A stretch of 23,954 nucleotides of DNA from assembly GCA_036005125.1 (NCBI GenBank), contig DASYQV010000367.1:1-23954 (forward strand), in the 5' to 3' direction. Positions 14,602 to 22,783 of the stretch are shown here, one piece after another (the first letter of the stretch is position 1; every line of letters begins with the position of its first letter). The position numbers were made by a program, and so were the translations under genes. A model generated the notes under the pieces. That model was not told where the DNA came from, ran no database searches, and saw only the letters and a program-made list of their open reading frames with translations. This stretch comes from DASYQV01 sp036005125 (lineage in GTDB: Bacteria > Acidobacteriota > Vicinamibacteria > Vicinamibacterales > UBA2999).

Positions 14602-16152
14602 ATGACGCTGATGGGTAACGGACGCCGGGAGCCTTCGCGGCTCACGCGCGGGCTGGGATTGCTCGACGCCACGATGATCGTGATCGGTTCGATGATCGGC
14701 TCGGGGATCTTTCTCGTTTCGGCGGAGTCTTCGCGTCTGGTGGGGGCGCCCGGTTGGTTGATTGCCGCATGGGCGCTCGCCGGTGTCATGACGATGACGG
14801 GCGCGCTGTGCTGCGCCGAGCTGGCTGCCATGATGCCGCGCGCGGGAGGTCAGTACGTATTCCTGCGGGAGGGCTACGGTCCTGCCACGGCGTTCCTTTT
14901 CGGCTGGTCGTTGCTCCTCGTCATCCAGACCGGCACGATTGCGGCCGTAGCCATCGCCTTTGCCAACTTCACGGGCGTTCTGACCGAGCGGGTGTCCAGT
15001 ACGACATATCTCATCGCTCCCATCGTGTTCGGGCGTTACGCCGTGAGCGTGTCGACACAGCAACTGGTCGCGATTGCCATGATCTTCGTGCTCACCGTGA
15101 CGAACATGAGGGGCCTACGGCTCGGAAAGCTCATTCAGAATACATTCACGGTGACGAAGACGGCTGCTTTAGCGGCTCTTATTATCTTCGGCCTGACCGC
15201 CGGCTGGAATGCAGAGAGTGCGGCGCATACCTCTTCATGGTGGAATCCGTGGGCGAACGGCTGGGATCCGAAAGCGGTGCGGCCGGATCTGACGGTCGCG
15301 GGTGTTTCCGCACTGACGATGTTTCTGGGATGGGCAATGGTAGGGCCGCTCTTTGCGCAGAGCGCGTGGAACAACGTGACGTTCACGGGTGGAGAAGTGC
15401 GAGACCCCGGCAGAAATCTTCCGCGCGCTCTTCTGATCGGCTGTTTCGCCGTTGTGACGTTGTATCTGTTAGCGAACATCGCTTACGTGGTGACTTTGCC
15501 GTTCGCTGCGATCCAGCAGGCGGAGCAGAACCGGGTGGCGACTGCCGTGATGCAGAACATCCTTGGCGCTCCTGGAACACTCGTCATGGCGATCGCCATC
15601 ATGATCTCGACCTTCGGCGCCGACAACGGGTTGATCATGGCCGGCGCACGGGTGTCCTACGCGATGGCGCGCGACGGGCTGCTCTTCCCGCGAATCGGTA
15701 CGTTGAACTCGAACCACGTCCCTGGCGTGGCGCTGATCATCCAGGGGATCTGGGCCGCAATGTTGACATTGCCGCGCACCGTGACCGTGGACTCCGGCAC
15801 CGGCGCTGTCGTGCACGGAAACGTCTATACACAGCTGATCGAGTACATCGTTCCCGCGAACCTGGTCCTGTACGCGCTGATGGCAGGAGCGGTGATCGTC
15901 ATGCGACACAAGGCGCCTGACGCCGAACGACCGTACCGGACCTGGGGATATCCGATCGTCCCGGCCGTTTATCTCACACTCGCGGTGTTGCTGATTTCCG
16001 ATCTCACGTACCTTGCGCCGTCAACCTCCGGTATCGGGTTCTTGATCCTGCTTACGGGACTGCCTGTCTACTTCGGCTGGCGGCGAGCTACCGCGTTACG
16101 GTCGCCAGTCGTCTCCGCCCCGGTGGGTGAAGCGGGTGCGCCGGAACATTGA
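14602..16152 (+). CDS. APC-superfamily amino acid/amine permease
   Basis: This 516-aa inner-membrane protein has about 12 hydrophobic segments. The first carries VIGSMIGSGIF (about residues 27-37), the unwound-helix substrate site of the APC superfamily. Other marks are CAELAAMMPRAGGQYVF, typical of the APA or LAT-type permeases, and DNGLIMAGARVSYAMARDG in the eighth-segment region. It should exchange or import an amino acid or related amine. The ATG at 14602 begins 7 bp after the hydrolase stop codon, which implies translational coupling; an alternative ATG lies at 14611. Its place in the operon suggests it imports a product released by the hydrolase, which is an inference. Confidence 0.89.
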   Translation: MTLMGNGRREPSRLTRGLGLLDATMIVIGSMIGSGIFLVSAESSRLVGAPGWLIAAWALAGVMTMTGALCCAELAAMMPRAGGQYVFLREGYGPATAFLFGWSLLLVIQTGTIAAVAIAFANFTGVLTERVSSTTYLIAPIVFGRYAVSVSTQQLVAIAMIFVLTVTNMRGLRLGKLIQNTFTVTKTAALAALIIFGLTAGWNAESAAHTSSWWNPWANGWDPKAVRPDLTVAGVSALTMFLGWAMVGPLFAQSAWNNVTFTGGEVRDPGRNLPRALLIGCFAVVTLYLLANIAYVVTLPFAAIQQAEQNRVATAVMQNILGAPGTLVMAIAIMISTFGADNGLIMAGARVSYAMARDGLLFPRIGTLNSNHVPGVALIIQGIWAAMLTLPRTVTVDSGTGAVVHGNVYTQLIEYIVPANLVLYALMAGAVIVMRHKAPDAERPYRTWGYPIVPAVYLTLAVLLISDLTYLAPSTSGIGFLILLTGLPVYFGWRRATALRSPVVSAPVGEAGAPEH

Positions 16153-16188
16153 TATCGACTGCGCGACATGGAGGCAGGCGACTGGTTG

Positions 16189-16194
16189 TAGAAT
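16189..16194 (+). promoter_or_regulatory. Candidate -10 element (TAGAAT) of FG-GAP gene
   Basis: TAGAAT lies 44 nt before the ATG at 16239. GGAG lies about 8 nt before that ATG. The -35 region is weak. Confidence 0.35.
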
Positions 16195-16238
16195 CACGCG
16201 GAGCCCGGAAACCTACCAGACTACTTCGGAGTCCGTAG

Positions 16239-17396
16239 ATGAAGCTTCAGCTGATAGCGGTTTCGGTAGCAGCATTGTCGCTCGTTGGCGCGGCGCAGAG
16301 CGGAACGAGCGAGAGTCGCTCGTTTTCCTTCACGCCCCACGATATCGCCAACGGGCTCCAAAGTGGGTATCAGACCATCACCGCAGACCTCAACAAAGAC
16401 GGCAGACCGGACATCATTGCCCTCGCCACGCGCCTTCCCGACGTGGCGTGGTATGAAAACCCCACGTGGACGCGGCATGTGCTCGCCAGCGGTTTCGAGC
16501 GGTTGATCAATCTGGCCGCTGCGGATCTCGACGGCGATCTGATTCCGGAAATCGCCGTGGCCGCGTCGTTCGCCACGCGCCCCGATGCAAGCAAGGGCCT
16601 CGTGTTCCTCCTGACCCACGGCGCCGATGTCAGGGAGCCATGGTCGATGCGCGAGATCGATCGTGCGCCCACGACGCACCGCCTGCGGTGGTTTGCGGCT
16701 GACCGTGGCGAAAAATGGTTGGTCGGCGCTCCTCTCGTGGGGGAGACGTCGCAGCGGCCCGACGACAATACTCCGACGCCGATTTACTACTACCGTCCGC
16801 CCGACTGGAAACGAGAGGTCGTCACCGATGCCGAGCGAGGCGTCGTGCACGGGCTCGAGGCTGCAACGTGGGACGGGACGTCCGGGCAGGTCGTCCTCTC
16901 CGCGGGATTCATGGGCGTTCACCGGTATCAGTTCGGCGGCGGCCGGTGGCAGCGCACCGAAGTGACGGCCGGCGACCCGGCGCCATGGCCGAAAAGCGGA
17001 GCGAGCGAGGTCAAGGTCGGCCATCTCGGGAAGGAACAGTTCGTAGCCGCCATCGAACCATGGCACGGCAATCAGGTCGTGATCTACCGCGATCGCCAAG
17101 GCAAGCTGGATCGGCAGGTCGTCGATGCCGAGCTCACCAACGGCCACACGATCGTCGTCGCCGATCTCGACGGCGACGGGCGCGATGAGGTGATCGCCGG
17201 GCAGACGCAGGGAAAGCGAGCGATATGGATTTACGCCGCGACGGCCGACACCTGGTCGCGCACCACGCTCGACGCCGACATGGCCGGCTCGGCCTGCGCT
17301 GCGTCCGATTTGAACGGCGACCGCAGGATCGACCTGGTGTGCATCGGCGGGACGACGTTGAGGTGGTACGAGAACACGTCTGCCCGCCGGCACTGA
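16239..17396 (+). CDS. Exported FG-GAP/VCBS-repeat protein
   Basis: This 385-aa protein has a signal peptide (MKLQLIAVSVAALSLVGAAQ) and FG-GAP/VCBS repeats. Four Asp-rich calcium-binding loops are clear: DLNKDGRPDI (about residues 50-59), DLDGDLIPEI (96-105), DLDGDGRDEV (309-318) and DLNGDRRIDL (357-366). The loops flank propeller blades seen in integrin-alpha-like bacterial proteins, which bind calcium and often sugars or proteins. No catalytic domain is attached, so binding or scaffolding is likely. It follows the permease by 86 bp and has its own candidate promoter, so it may be a separate unit. It converges on the VOC gene downstream. Confidence 0.87.
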   Translation: MKLQLIAVSVAALSLVGAAQSGTSESRSFSFTPHDIANGLQSGYQTITADLNKDGRPDIIALATRLPDVAWYENPTWTRHVLASGFERLINLAAADLDGDLIPEIAVAASFATRPDASKGLVFLLTHGADVREPWSMREIDRAPTTHRLRWFAADRGEKWLVGAPLVGETSQRPDDNTPTPIYYYRPPDWKREVVTDAERGVVHGLEAATWDGTSGQVVLSAGFMGVHRYQFGGGRWQRTEVTAGDPAPWPKSGASEVKVGHLGKEQFVAAIEPWHGNQVVIYRDRQGKLDRQVVDAELTNGHTIVVADLDGDGRDEVIAGQTQGKRAIWIYAATADTWSRTTLDADMAGSACAASDLNGDRRIDLVCIGGTTLRWYENTSARRH

Positions 17397-17435
17397 CGCG
17401 CGGGTCTAGTGGAGTGTGTCTTCGAAATGTAAAGT

Positions 17436-17458
17436 GGGCCGTTCCGATGGAACGGCCC
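17436..17458. other. Perfect intergenic hairpin between convergent genes
   Basis: GGGCCGTTCC and GGAACGGCCC form a 10-bp perfect stem around GAT. An A-run follows on the plus strand, so a T-run lies upstream on the minus strand. Neither strand has a canonical downstream T-tract. It may still mark transcript ends of the convergent FG-GAP and VOC genes. Confidence 0.45.
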
Positions 17459-17522
17459 AAAAATCACGGTCGAAGACCCGATGTTGTCCCATTACCTTCT
17501 GTTGATCCATTCCACGAGTGCA

Positions 17523-18386
17523 TCAGTACTTGTCTAGTCCTTCAGTGAGCTCGATGTACGTGCCGTTGGGATCGGTCAGGAAGGCCGCCGCCACCTTCAG
17601 GTCGTCGCGCCGCGTATAGGGACGGTCGAACTTTATTCCTTTCGCCTCCAGCCGCTTGCAGAACGCTTCCAGGTTGTCGACCTCGAAGCCGATGTGATCG
17701 AGGCTGCGTCCCCGCGTTCCCACGATCGACCCGGACGACTCCGAGAACCGGATGTTGACTCCAGGTAAATCCACCACTTTGAAGGGAGGGTTCACGCCAG
17801 CGACCCCGCCGAACGTCTCGACGTACCAGGCCCGCAGCTCGTCGACGCGCGGCGTATGGAAGTGAATATGGTGATTCTGAATCGGGATCGTCTGGCCCCG
17901 GTTCTCGACAATCTCCACCTTCACGTCGTCCGGACCGAGCACATAAGCAACGCAGGTCTTCGCGCTGTCCGAGCAGACGACCCCGTCCTGCACTTTCGCG
18001 TTCGGCAATTCCTGCGCCGTGATGACATGGAAGCCTGCGGAGCGAATCTTGTCGATCATGACCCGTGTCTTGGGAACCCAGAACCCGATATGGTTCACCG
18101 TCGAGCCGATCGTGCCGCCGGACGGCGCGCGGTCGGTCAGAAAAACGAGGGCGTTGGGGAACTTGAAGACCGTGGCATTCTTGCTGGGCCATGGCGTTCG
18201 AACGCCGCCGAGGACATCTCCCCAGAATCGTTCGTGCGCGGCCCGGTCCGTGATGCTCAGATGGTAATGACCGTGAACGACGGGACCTTCGCTCGCCCAC
18301 GAGGACTGCGCCAGGCACGTCCCTGCGCCGATTCGCAATATCGTCACCATGGCTACGATCACTGTGAGCTCAACGCGGGATCTCAC
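17523..18386 (-). CDS. Exported two-domain VOC (glyoxalase/dioxygenase-like) protein
   Basis: This 287-aa protein has a signal peptide (starting from GTG: RSRVELTVIVAMVTILRIG, cleavage near CLAQ) and two vicinal-oxygen-chelate domains. Domain 1 (about residues 36-162) shows HGHYHLSITD, NHIGFWV and VKVEIVE. Domain 2 (about 170-284) shows NHHIHFHTP, LDHIGFEV and FLTDPNGTYIELTEG. His99, Glu159, His231 and Glu279 are candidate metal ligands. VOC folds include glyoxalases and ring-cleaving dioxygenases; the substrate is not readable. GTG at 18386 is chosen because AGGAG precedes it and the signal peptide begins there; the longer frame to 18803 overlaps the divergent oxidoreductase. The protein resembles that at 22784-23617 in plan. 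Confidence 0.82.
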   Translation of the reverse strand: MRSRVELTVIVAMVTILRIGAGTCLAQSSWASEGPVVHGHYHLSITDRAAHERFWGDVLGGVRTPWPSKNATVFKFPNALVFLTDRAPSGGTIGSTVNHIGFWVPKTRVMIDKIRSAGFHVITAQELPNAKVQDGVVCSDSAKTCVAYVLGPDDVKVEIVENRGQTIPIQNHHIHFHTPRVDELRAWYVETFGGVAGVNPPFKVVDLPGVNIRFSESSGSIVGTRGRSLDHIGFEVDNLEAFCKRLEAKGIKFDRPYTRRDDLKVAAAFLTDPNGTYIELTEGLDKY

Positions 18387-18456
18387 GTCACCACTCCTCT
18401 CTCGAACGAGACAGTATGTCACGCCGGTATGAATTTCCAGACGTCCGCCTTTTGAC

Positions 18457-19476
18457 ATGACACCTGCACCTCGTAAACGCACCACGGCGGCCCGCAATCG
18501 CGCCAGAAACATTCCCGTGACGATGCGCGCCGCCGCAATCGATCGGTTTGGAGGACCCGACGTCCTCACGCTACATGTCCTGCCGGTCCCTGAAATCCAT
18601 CCTTCGGAAGTCCTGATCGCCACCCACACGGCGGGCGTGGGAAGCTGGGACGCGGACATGCGTGAGGGATGGTGGCCCGATGGCAAGCGTCCCAGTCTTC
18701 CGCTGGTCCTGGGAACCGATGGCTCGGGAACCATCGCCGCGGTGGGCTCGCGGGTCCGTCGATTTGCTCCGGGCGACATCGTGTATTCGTACAGTTTTGC
18801 CAACCCGAAGGGCGGCTTCTATGCCGAGTACGTGGCTGTGGCCGCCGAGAAGGTCGGTCGGCCTCCGGGGGGTCTCAGCCTGAGAGAGGCGGGCGCCGTC
18901 CCCACAACGGGTCTGACAGCGATCCAGGGCATAGACGACGTGCTGCACGTGAAGCGCGGCGAGGCTGTCGTGATTCACGGCGCTTCGGGCGGCGTCGGCA
19001 GCCTCGCGCTGCAGTTCGCGAAGATGCGCGGCGCGCGCGTCCTGGCAACGGCGTCGGGACAGGACGGCATCGCGTTCGTGCGCCGTCTCGGCGCAGACGC
19101 AGCCGCCGACGGACGGCGCGATGACCTGAGGGCGGCCGCAGTCGAGTTCGCGCCCGAAGGCGTCGACGCAGTACTCGCGCTTGTCGGCGGCAAGCCGCTC
19201 ACGCAGTTGCTCGATGCCGTTCGACGTGGCGGCCGCGTCGCGTTTCCAAACGGCGTGGAACCGGCCCCCCGCAAGCGTCGGGGCCTCTCCGTCCAGTCAT
19301 ACGATGCGACGCCGGGCGTCCGCGAGTTCGAACGTCTGGGGCGAGCGATCGAAGAGGCACGGCTCGAGGTTCCGATTGCCGCGGCGTACCCACTCGACCA
19401 GGCCGCGAGACCGCACGAGCGGCTCGCGAAAGGTCACGTGCTCGGCAAGATCGTGTTGCGCGTCCGCGGCCGTTAG
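18457..19476 (+). CDS. Zinc-independent MDR oxidoreductase (quinone oxidoreductase-like)
   Basis: This 339-aa protein belongs to the medium-chain dehydrogenase/reductase superfamily. The N-terminal GroES-like half has MRAAAIDRFGGPDVLTL and GTDGSGTIAAVGSRV; the nucleotide-binding motif is IHGASGGVG (about residues 173-181). The zinc-binding cysteines of alcohol dehydrogenases are absent, so NADPH-dependent quinone or enone reduction is likely. It is cytoplasmic; the N-terminus is basic rather than hydrophobic. The start at 18457 gives a 22-residue extension before the family's usual MRAAAID start at 18523, so the shorter start is possible; neither has a clear Shine-Dalgarno site. It is divergent from the VOC gene, about 70 bp away. 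Confidence 0.87.
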   Translation: MTPAPRKRTTAARNRARNIPVTMRAAAIDRFGGPDVLTLHVLPVPEIHPSEVLIATHTAGVGSWDADMREGWWPDGKRPSLPLVLGTDGSGTIAAVGSRVRRFAPGDIVYSYSFANPKGGFYAEYVAVAAEKVGRPPGGLSLREAGAVPTTGLTAIQGIDDVLHVKRGEAVVIHGASGGVGSLALQFAKMRGARVLATASGQDGIAFVRRLGADAAADGRRDDLRAAAVEFAPEGVDAVLALVGGKPLTQLLDAVRRGGRVAFPNGVEPAPRKRRGLSVQSYDATPGVREFERLGRAIEEARLEVPIAAAYPLDQAARPHERLAKGHVLGKIVLRVRGR

Positions 19477-19621
19477 CCGCCCCCACGCTTCATCGACGCC
19501 CGGTCCTGGCGATTCTGCAGAGCTGCGCTTTTCAGCGGACGCGGGCGTGGCACGGATGACTGAAACGCCGGGTTTCGAGGCGGTGTTTCTCCGATGCTGA
19601 GCTGTTCCGCGTCGAATCTGC

Positions 19622-19627
19622 TATCGT
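19622..19627 (+). promoter_or_regulatory. Candidate -10 element (TGCTATCGT) of histidine kinase gene
   Basis: TATCGT preceded by TGC forms an extended -10-like site only 6 nt before the ATG at 19634, consistent with a leaderless transcript. The -35 region is weak. Confidence 0.38.
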
Positions 19628-19633
19628 GCGAGG

Positions 19634-21340
19634 ATGGCTGGACGAAGCGCGGCCACAGTACGCGAACTCCGCGGTTCGCGCGCCAGGGCGGCCGCGTCGT
19701 CGACACGTGACGAGCTATTCGCACGCCTCGCCGCGATCGTCGAGTCCTCCGACGATGCCATCATCAGCAAGGATCTGAACGGCATAATCACGTCATGGAA
19801 CCCGGCAGCCGAACGCATGTTCGGGTACACCGCCGCGGAAATCGTCGGCAAATCGATTCGCACCATCGTTCCCGACGACCGTGAGTCCGAGGAAGACGAT
19901 GTGCTGCGCCGCATCGTGGCAGGCGAGGCCGTCGCGCATTTCGAGACGGTTCGACGCCGTAAGGATGGTTCCGAGGTTATCGTATCGTTGACCGTCTCGC
20001 CCATCCGGAATCGTCGAGGCACGATCATCGGCGCATCAGAAACGGCGCGGGACATCACCGAGCGGAAGCGCGAGAGCCAGCGCGCGATGTTTCTCGCCGA
20101 CCTGGGTCCGCTTCTGGCCGCGTCGCTCGACCACGAGGCCATGCTCGCCGACGTCGCCCGCCTCACGACGATGTCGTTTGCAGGCACGCAGATCGCCCTG
20201 GCAGATTACTGCGTCATCGACATCCTCGAGCAGGACGGAACGCTTCGTCGGGTTGCGACGGCGCATTACGATCCCGACAGGGCGCCTCTCCTCGAACAGC
20301 TCCACCGGTACTCACCGGACCGCGAGCGCAGCATCGTGACACGGCCGCTGCGCACCGGACAGCCGCTCCTCCTTCCGCGGATCGGCGATTTGGAAATCGA
20401 TCAGATCGCATCTGACGCCGAGCACAGGCACATCACCCTCGAGCTCGGACCGAAGTCAATCATCACGGTTCCGCTGACCGCTCGAGGAACGACGTTCGGT
20501 CTCCTGACGCTTGTCAGATCCGACCGCACGGCCCCGTTCGATTCTTCCGATCTCGCGTTCGCCTCGGAAATCGCACAGCGCACCGCGGTTGCGGTTGACA
20601 ACGCCCGCCTGCACACCGAGTCGCAGAAAGCGGTCCGCGAGCGCGAGCATGTTCTTGCGATCGTCTCCCACGATCTACGCAACTCGCTGGGCACGATCGC
20701 GACGTCTGCGCGTCTGTTGCTCGTCTCGCCGGCCGACGAACAGCAGCGAACGCGGCGCCTTGAAACGATTACTCGTATCTGCCAGCAGATGGCGCATCTG
20801 ATGCAGGACCTTCTGGATGTCTCACGGCTCGACGAGGGTCACAGGCTCAGGATTGAGCCTGCAGCCCTGGAGGTCCGGGCCCTCATTCGCGACGCGTGCG
20901 ACAGCTTCCGGGCCAAGAGCGAGGACAAACTGATCGCTCTTCAATGCGACGTCGCCGGCCCGTTGCCGAAGATCTCAGCGGACCGCGATCGCGTTCAACA
21001 GGTCCTCTCGAATCTGATCGGGAACGCATTCAAGTTCACCCCCGAGGGAGGAACAATCACCGTTCGGGCGCAGGCCGTCGACGGGTTTGTTCAGTTCTCG
21101 GTCGGAGACACCGGGCCAGGCATCCGGGCGGAGGATTTGCCGCACATCTTCGAGCGATACTGGCAAGCGAAGCGGACTGCGCACCTTGGCACCGGACTGG
21201 GGCTGCCCATTGCCAAAGGGATTGTCGAGGCACACGGCGGCAGGATCTGGGTCGAGAGCACGGCAGGTGTAGGCGCCGCCTTTTACTTCACCATCCCCTT
21301 GGCTCCAACAGGACCTGAAACGAACGGACGGAGTCGCTGA
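19634..21340 (+). CDS. Soluble PAS-GAF sensor histidine kinase
   Basis: This 568-aa protein is a two-component sensor kinase that should autophosphorylate on His346 and pass phosphate to a response regulator. Domains in order: a PAS domain (about 27-145, with IVESSDDAIISKDLNG and WNPAAERMFGY), a GAF domain (about 165-325), HisKA (about 335-405, VSHDLRNSLG) and HATPase_c (about 450-555). The ATP lid motifs are NLIGNAFKFTP (Asn464), GDTGPGI, FERYWQ and GTGLGLPIAKG. There are no membrane segments, so it senses a cytoplasmic signal such as redox state or a small ligand. No response-regulator gene is adjacent, so it is an orphan kinase here. The ATG at 19634 has a -10-like site 6 nt upstream. Confidence 0.92.
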   Translation: MAGRSAATVRELRGSRARAAASSTRDELFARLAAIVESSDDAIISKDLNGIITSWNPAAERMFGYTAAEIVGKSIRTIVPDDRESEEDDVLRRIVAGEAVAHFETVRRRKDGSEVIVSLTVSPIRNRRGTIIGASETARDITERKRESQRAMFLADLGPLLAASLDHEAMLADVARLTTMSFAGTQIALADYCVIDILEQDGTLRRVATAHYDPDRAPLLEQLHRYSPDRERSIVTRPLRTGQPLLLPRIGDLEIDQIASDAEHRHITLELGPKSIITVPLTARGTTFGLLTLVRSDRTAPFDSSDLAFASEIAQRTAVAVDNARLHTESQKAVREREHVLAIVSHDLRNSLGTIATSARLLLVSPADEQQRTRRLETITRICQQMAHLMQDLLDVSRLDEGHRLRIEPAALEVRALIRDACDSFRAKSEDKLIALQCDVAGPLPKISADRDRVQQVLSNLIGNAFKFTPEGGTITVRAQAVDGFVQFSVGDTGPGIRAEDLPHIFERYWQAKRTAHLGTGLGLPIAKGIVEAHGGRIWVESTAGVGAAFYFTIPLAPTGPETNGRSR

Positions 21341-21463
21341 ACGACCTCCGATTCGCAACAGGCACCAGCTTCGTCTGACCGTTCTCCCCAAGAGTGTGAC
21401 GTCTGCCCGACGCGGATGCCCTCCTGTGACACGCCGCGAAACCCGGTATCTCGATGTCGAGCG

Positions 21464-21491
21464 TTGCAAGAGCTGCCGCAAATCGTAATAA
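21464..21491 (+). promoter_or_regulatory. Sigma70-like promoter of epoxide hydrolase gene
   Basis: TTGCAA (21464-21469), a 16-bp spacer and TAATAA (21486-21491) lie upstream of the ATG at 21524. GAGGAAAA provides a ribosome-binding site. Confidence 0.5.
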
Positions 21492-21523
21492 GCTGTCGTG
21501 CTGCAGGTCTCCGAGGAAAAAAG

Positions 21524-22678
21524 ATGATAACGATGCCGACATCTCCGTTTACGATTCGGGTGCCCGACGAAACGCTGACCGATCTCCGGTCGCGGCTGGA
21601 ACGCACGCGCTGGCCCGACGAGAATCCGGGAGGCGGCTGGCAGTACGGCAGCGACCTGCGATACATGCAGGCGCTCGCGAACTATTGGCGCGAGAAGTAC
21701 GACTGGCGCGTCCACGAGGCACGGCTCAATCGTCTTCGACAATTCGTCGCCTCAATCGACGGGATCGATCTCCATTTCGTCCACGAGCCGGGTGTCGGAC
21801 CAGATCCGCTGCCCCTGCTCCTGTCACACGGATGGCCCGGCTCGATTGTCGAGTTCGAGCGGCTGATTCCGCTGCTGACCGACCCGGGCCGCTTCGGCGG
21901 CGATCCGGCCGATGCCTTCACCGTCGTGGCACCTTCCCTTCCGGGCTACGGCTTCTCGTTTCGGCCGAACCAACCGCGGTTCAACGTCGCCGGGGTTGCC
22001 GACATCTTCTCGCGCCTGATGGTCGATGTGCTCGGGTACCGCCGCTTCGGGGCGCAGGGCGGCGACTGGGGCGCCTTCATCAGCTCGCAACTGGGCGCGG
22101 CGCATGCCGACCGCGTGCTCGGCATCCACGTCACGCTCCTCTCCGGCCCGCGTGAGACGACGCCGACGCCGCAGACGGATGAGGAGCGGTCGTACGTCGC
22201 CGAGCTCAAATACTGGATGGGCGAAGAGCAGGGGTATGGAGTGATCCAGGGCACCAAGCCCCAGACGCTCGCCTACGGGCTCACCGATTCGCCCATCGGC
22301 CTCGCCGCGTGGATCGTCGAGAAGTTCCGGACCTGGAGCGACTGCGGGGGCGACGTCGAACGGCGCGTGTCAAAGGACGTGCTGCTCACGAACGTGATGC
22401 TGTACTGGGTCACCGGCGCGATCAACTCATCGTTCTGGCCGTACTGGGCGCGCCGGCATGAGCCGTGGCCGGTCAATGCCCAGACCCCGGTCCGCGTGCC
22501 GACCGCATATGCGTCGTTCCCGAAAGAAATTCTGCATCCTCCGCGCTCGTGGGTAGAGCCTGTCTATCCGAACATCCGCCGCTGGACGACGATGCCGAGT
22601 GGAGGTCATTTCGCCGCGCTGGAGGAACCGGAGGCGCTCGCAGCCGATATCCGTGGGTTCTTCAGGGAGCTCCGTTGA
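21524..22678 (+). CDS. Epoxide hydrolase-like alpha/beta hydrolase (EHN family)
   Basis: This 384-aa protein has the epoxide hydrolase N-terminal (EHN) domain at about residues 5-110 (FTIRVPDETLTDLRSRLERT, then RWPDE) followed by the alpha/beta hydrolase core. The oxyanion motif is SHGWPGS (101-107), the nucleophile is GGDWG (Asp181), the likely acid is Glu335 in FPKEILHPP, and the base is His362 in SGGHFAALE. This is the microsomal-type epoxide hydrolase arrangement. It has no signal peptide, so it is cytoplasmic and probably opens an epoxide to a diol. The ATG at 21524 is chosen because GAGGAAAA precedes it and it starts the EHN consensus; the upstream frame from 21416 is not family-like. 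It has its own promoter and sits downstream of the orphan kinase. Confidence 0.9.
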   Translation: MITMPTSPFTIRVPDETLTDLRSRLERTRWPDENPGGGWQYGSDLRYMQALANYWREKYDWRVHEARLNRLRQFVASIDGIDLHFVHEPGVGPDPLPLLLSHGWPGSIVEFERLIPLLTDPGRFGGDPADAFTVVAPSLPGYGFSFRPNQPRFNVAGVADIFSRLMVDVLGYRRFGAQGGDWGAFISSQLGAAHADRVLGIHVTLLSGPRETTPTPQTDEERSYVAELKYWMGEEQGYGVIQGTKPQTLAYGLTDSPIGLAAWIVEKFRTWSDCGGDVERRVSKDVLLTNVMLYWVTGAINSSFWPYWARRHEPWPVNAQTPVRVPTAYASFPKEILHPPRSWVEPVYPNIRRWTTMPSGGHFAALEEPEALAADIRGFFRELR

Positions 22679-22680
22679 AT

Positions 22681-22771
22681 GATTCATGATTCTTGATTCT
22701 TGATTCTTGATTCCAAGACTCGACCCGATACACGGAATCAAATCAAGAATCATGAATCAAGAATCATGAAT
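22681..22771. repeat. Inverted array of a heptanucleotide repeat
   Basis: The left arm (22681-22714) is five 7-bp units of the form GATTCWT (GATTCAT, GATTCTT three times, then GATTCCA). The right arm (22734-22771) carries the complementary GAATCAA/GAATCAT units in the opposite direction. Reversed, the outer 31 bp of the arms match with one mismatch, followed by a 5-bp indel. The stretch is AT-rich against a GC-rich background and lies exactly between two convergent genes, so it may form a long hairpin that ends both transcripts. Confidence 0.8.
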
Positions 22772-22783
22772 GACAAGTGAGCG

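Noticed and set aside
16221..17393. Minus-strand frame of about 390 codons
   Set aside because: It is antisense to the FG-GAP gene, whose signal peptide and four calcium loops are clear on the plus strand.
22681..22771. Transposon ends or an IS remnant
   Set aside because: The arms are short-period simple repeats and enclose only 19 bp; no transposase sequence or target duplication is present.
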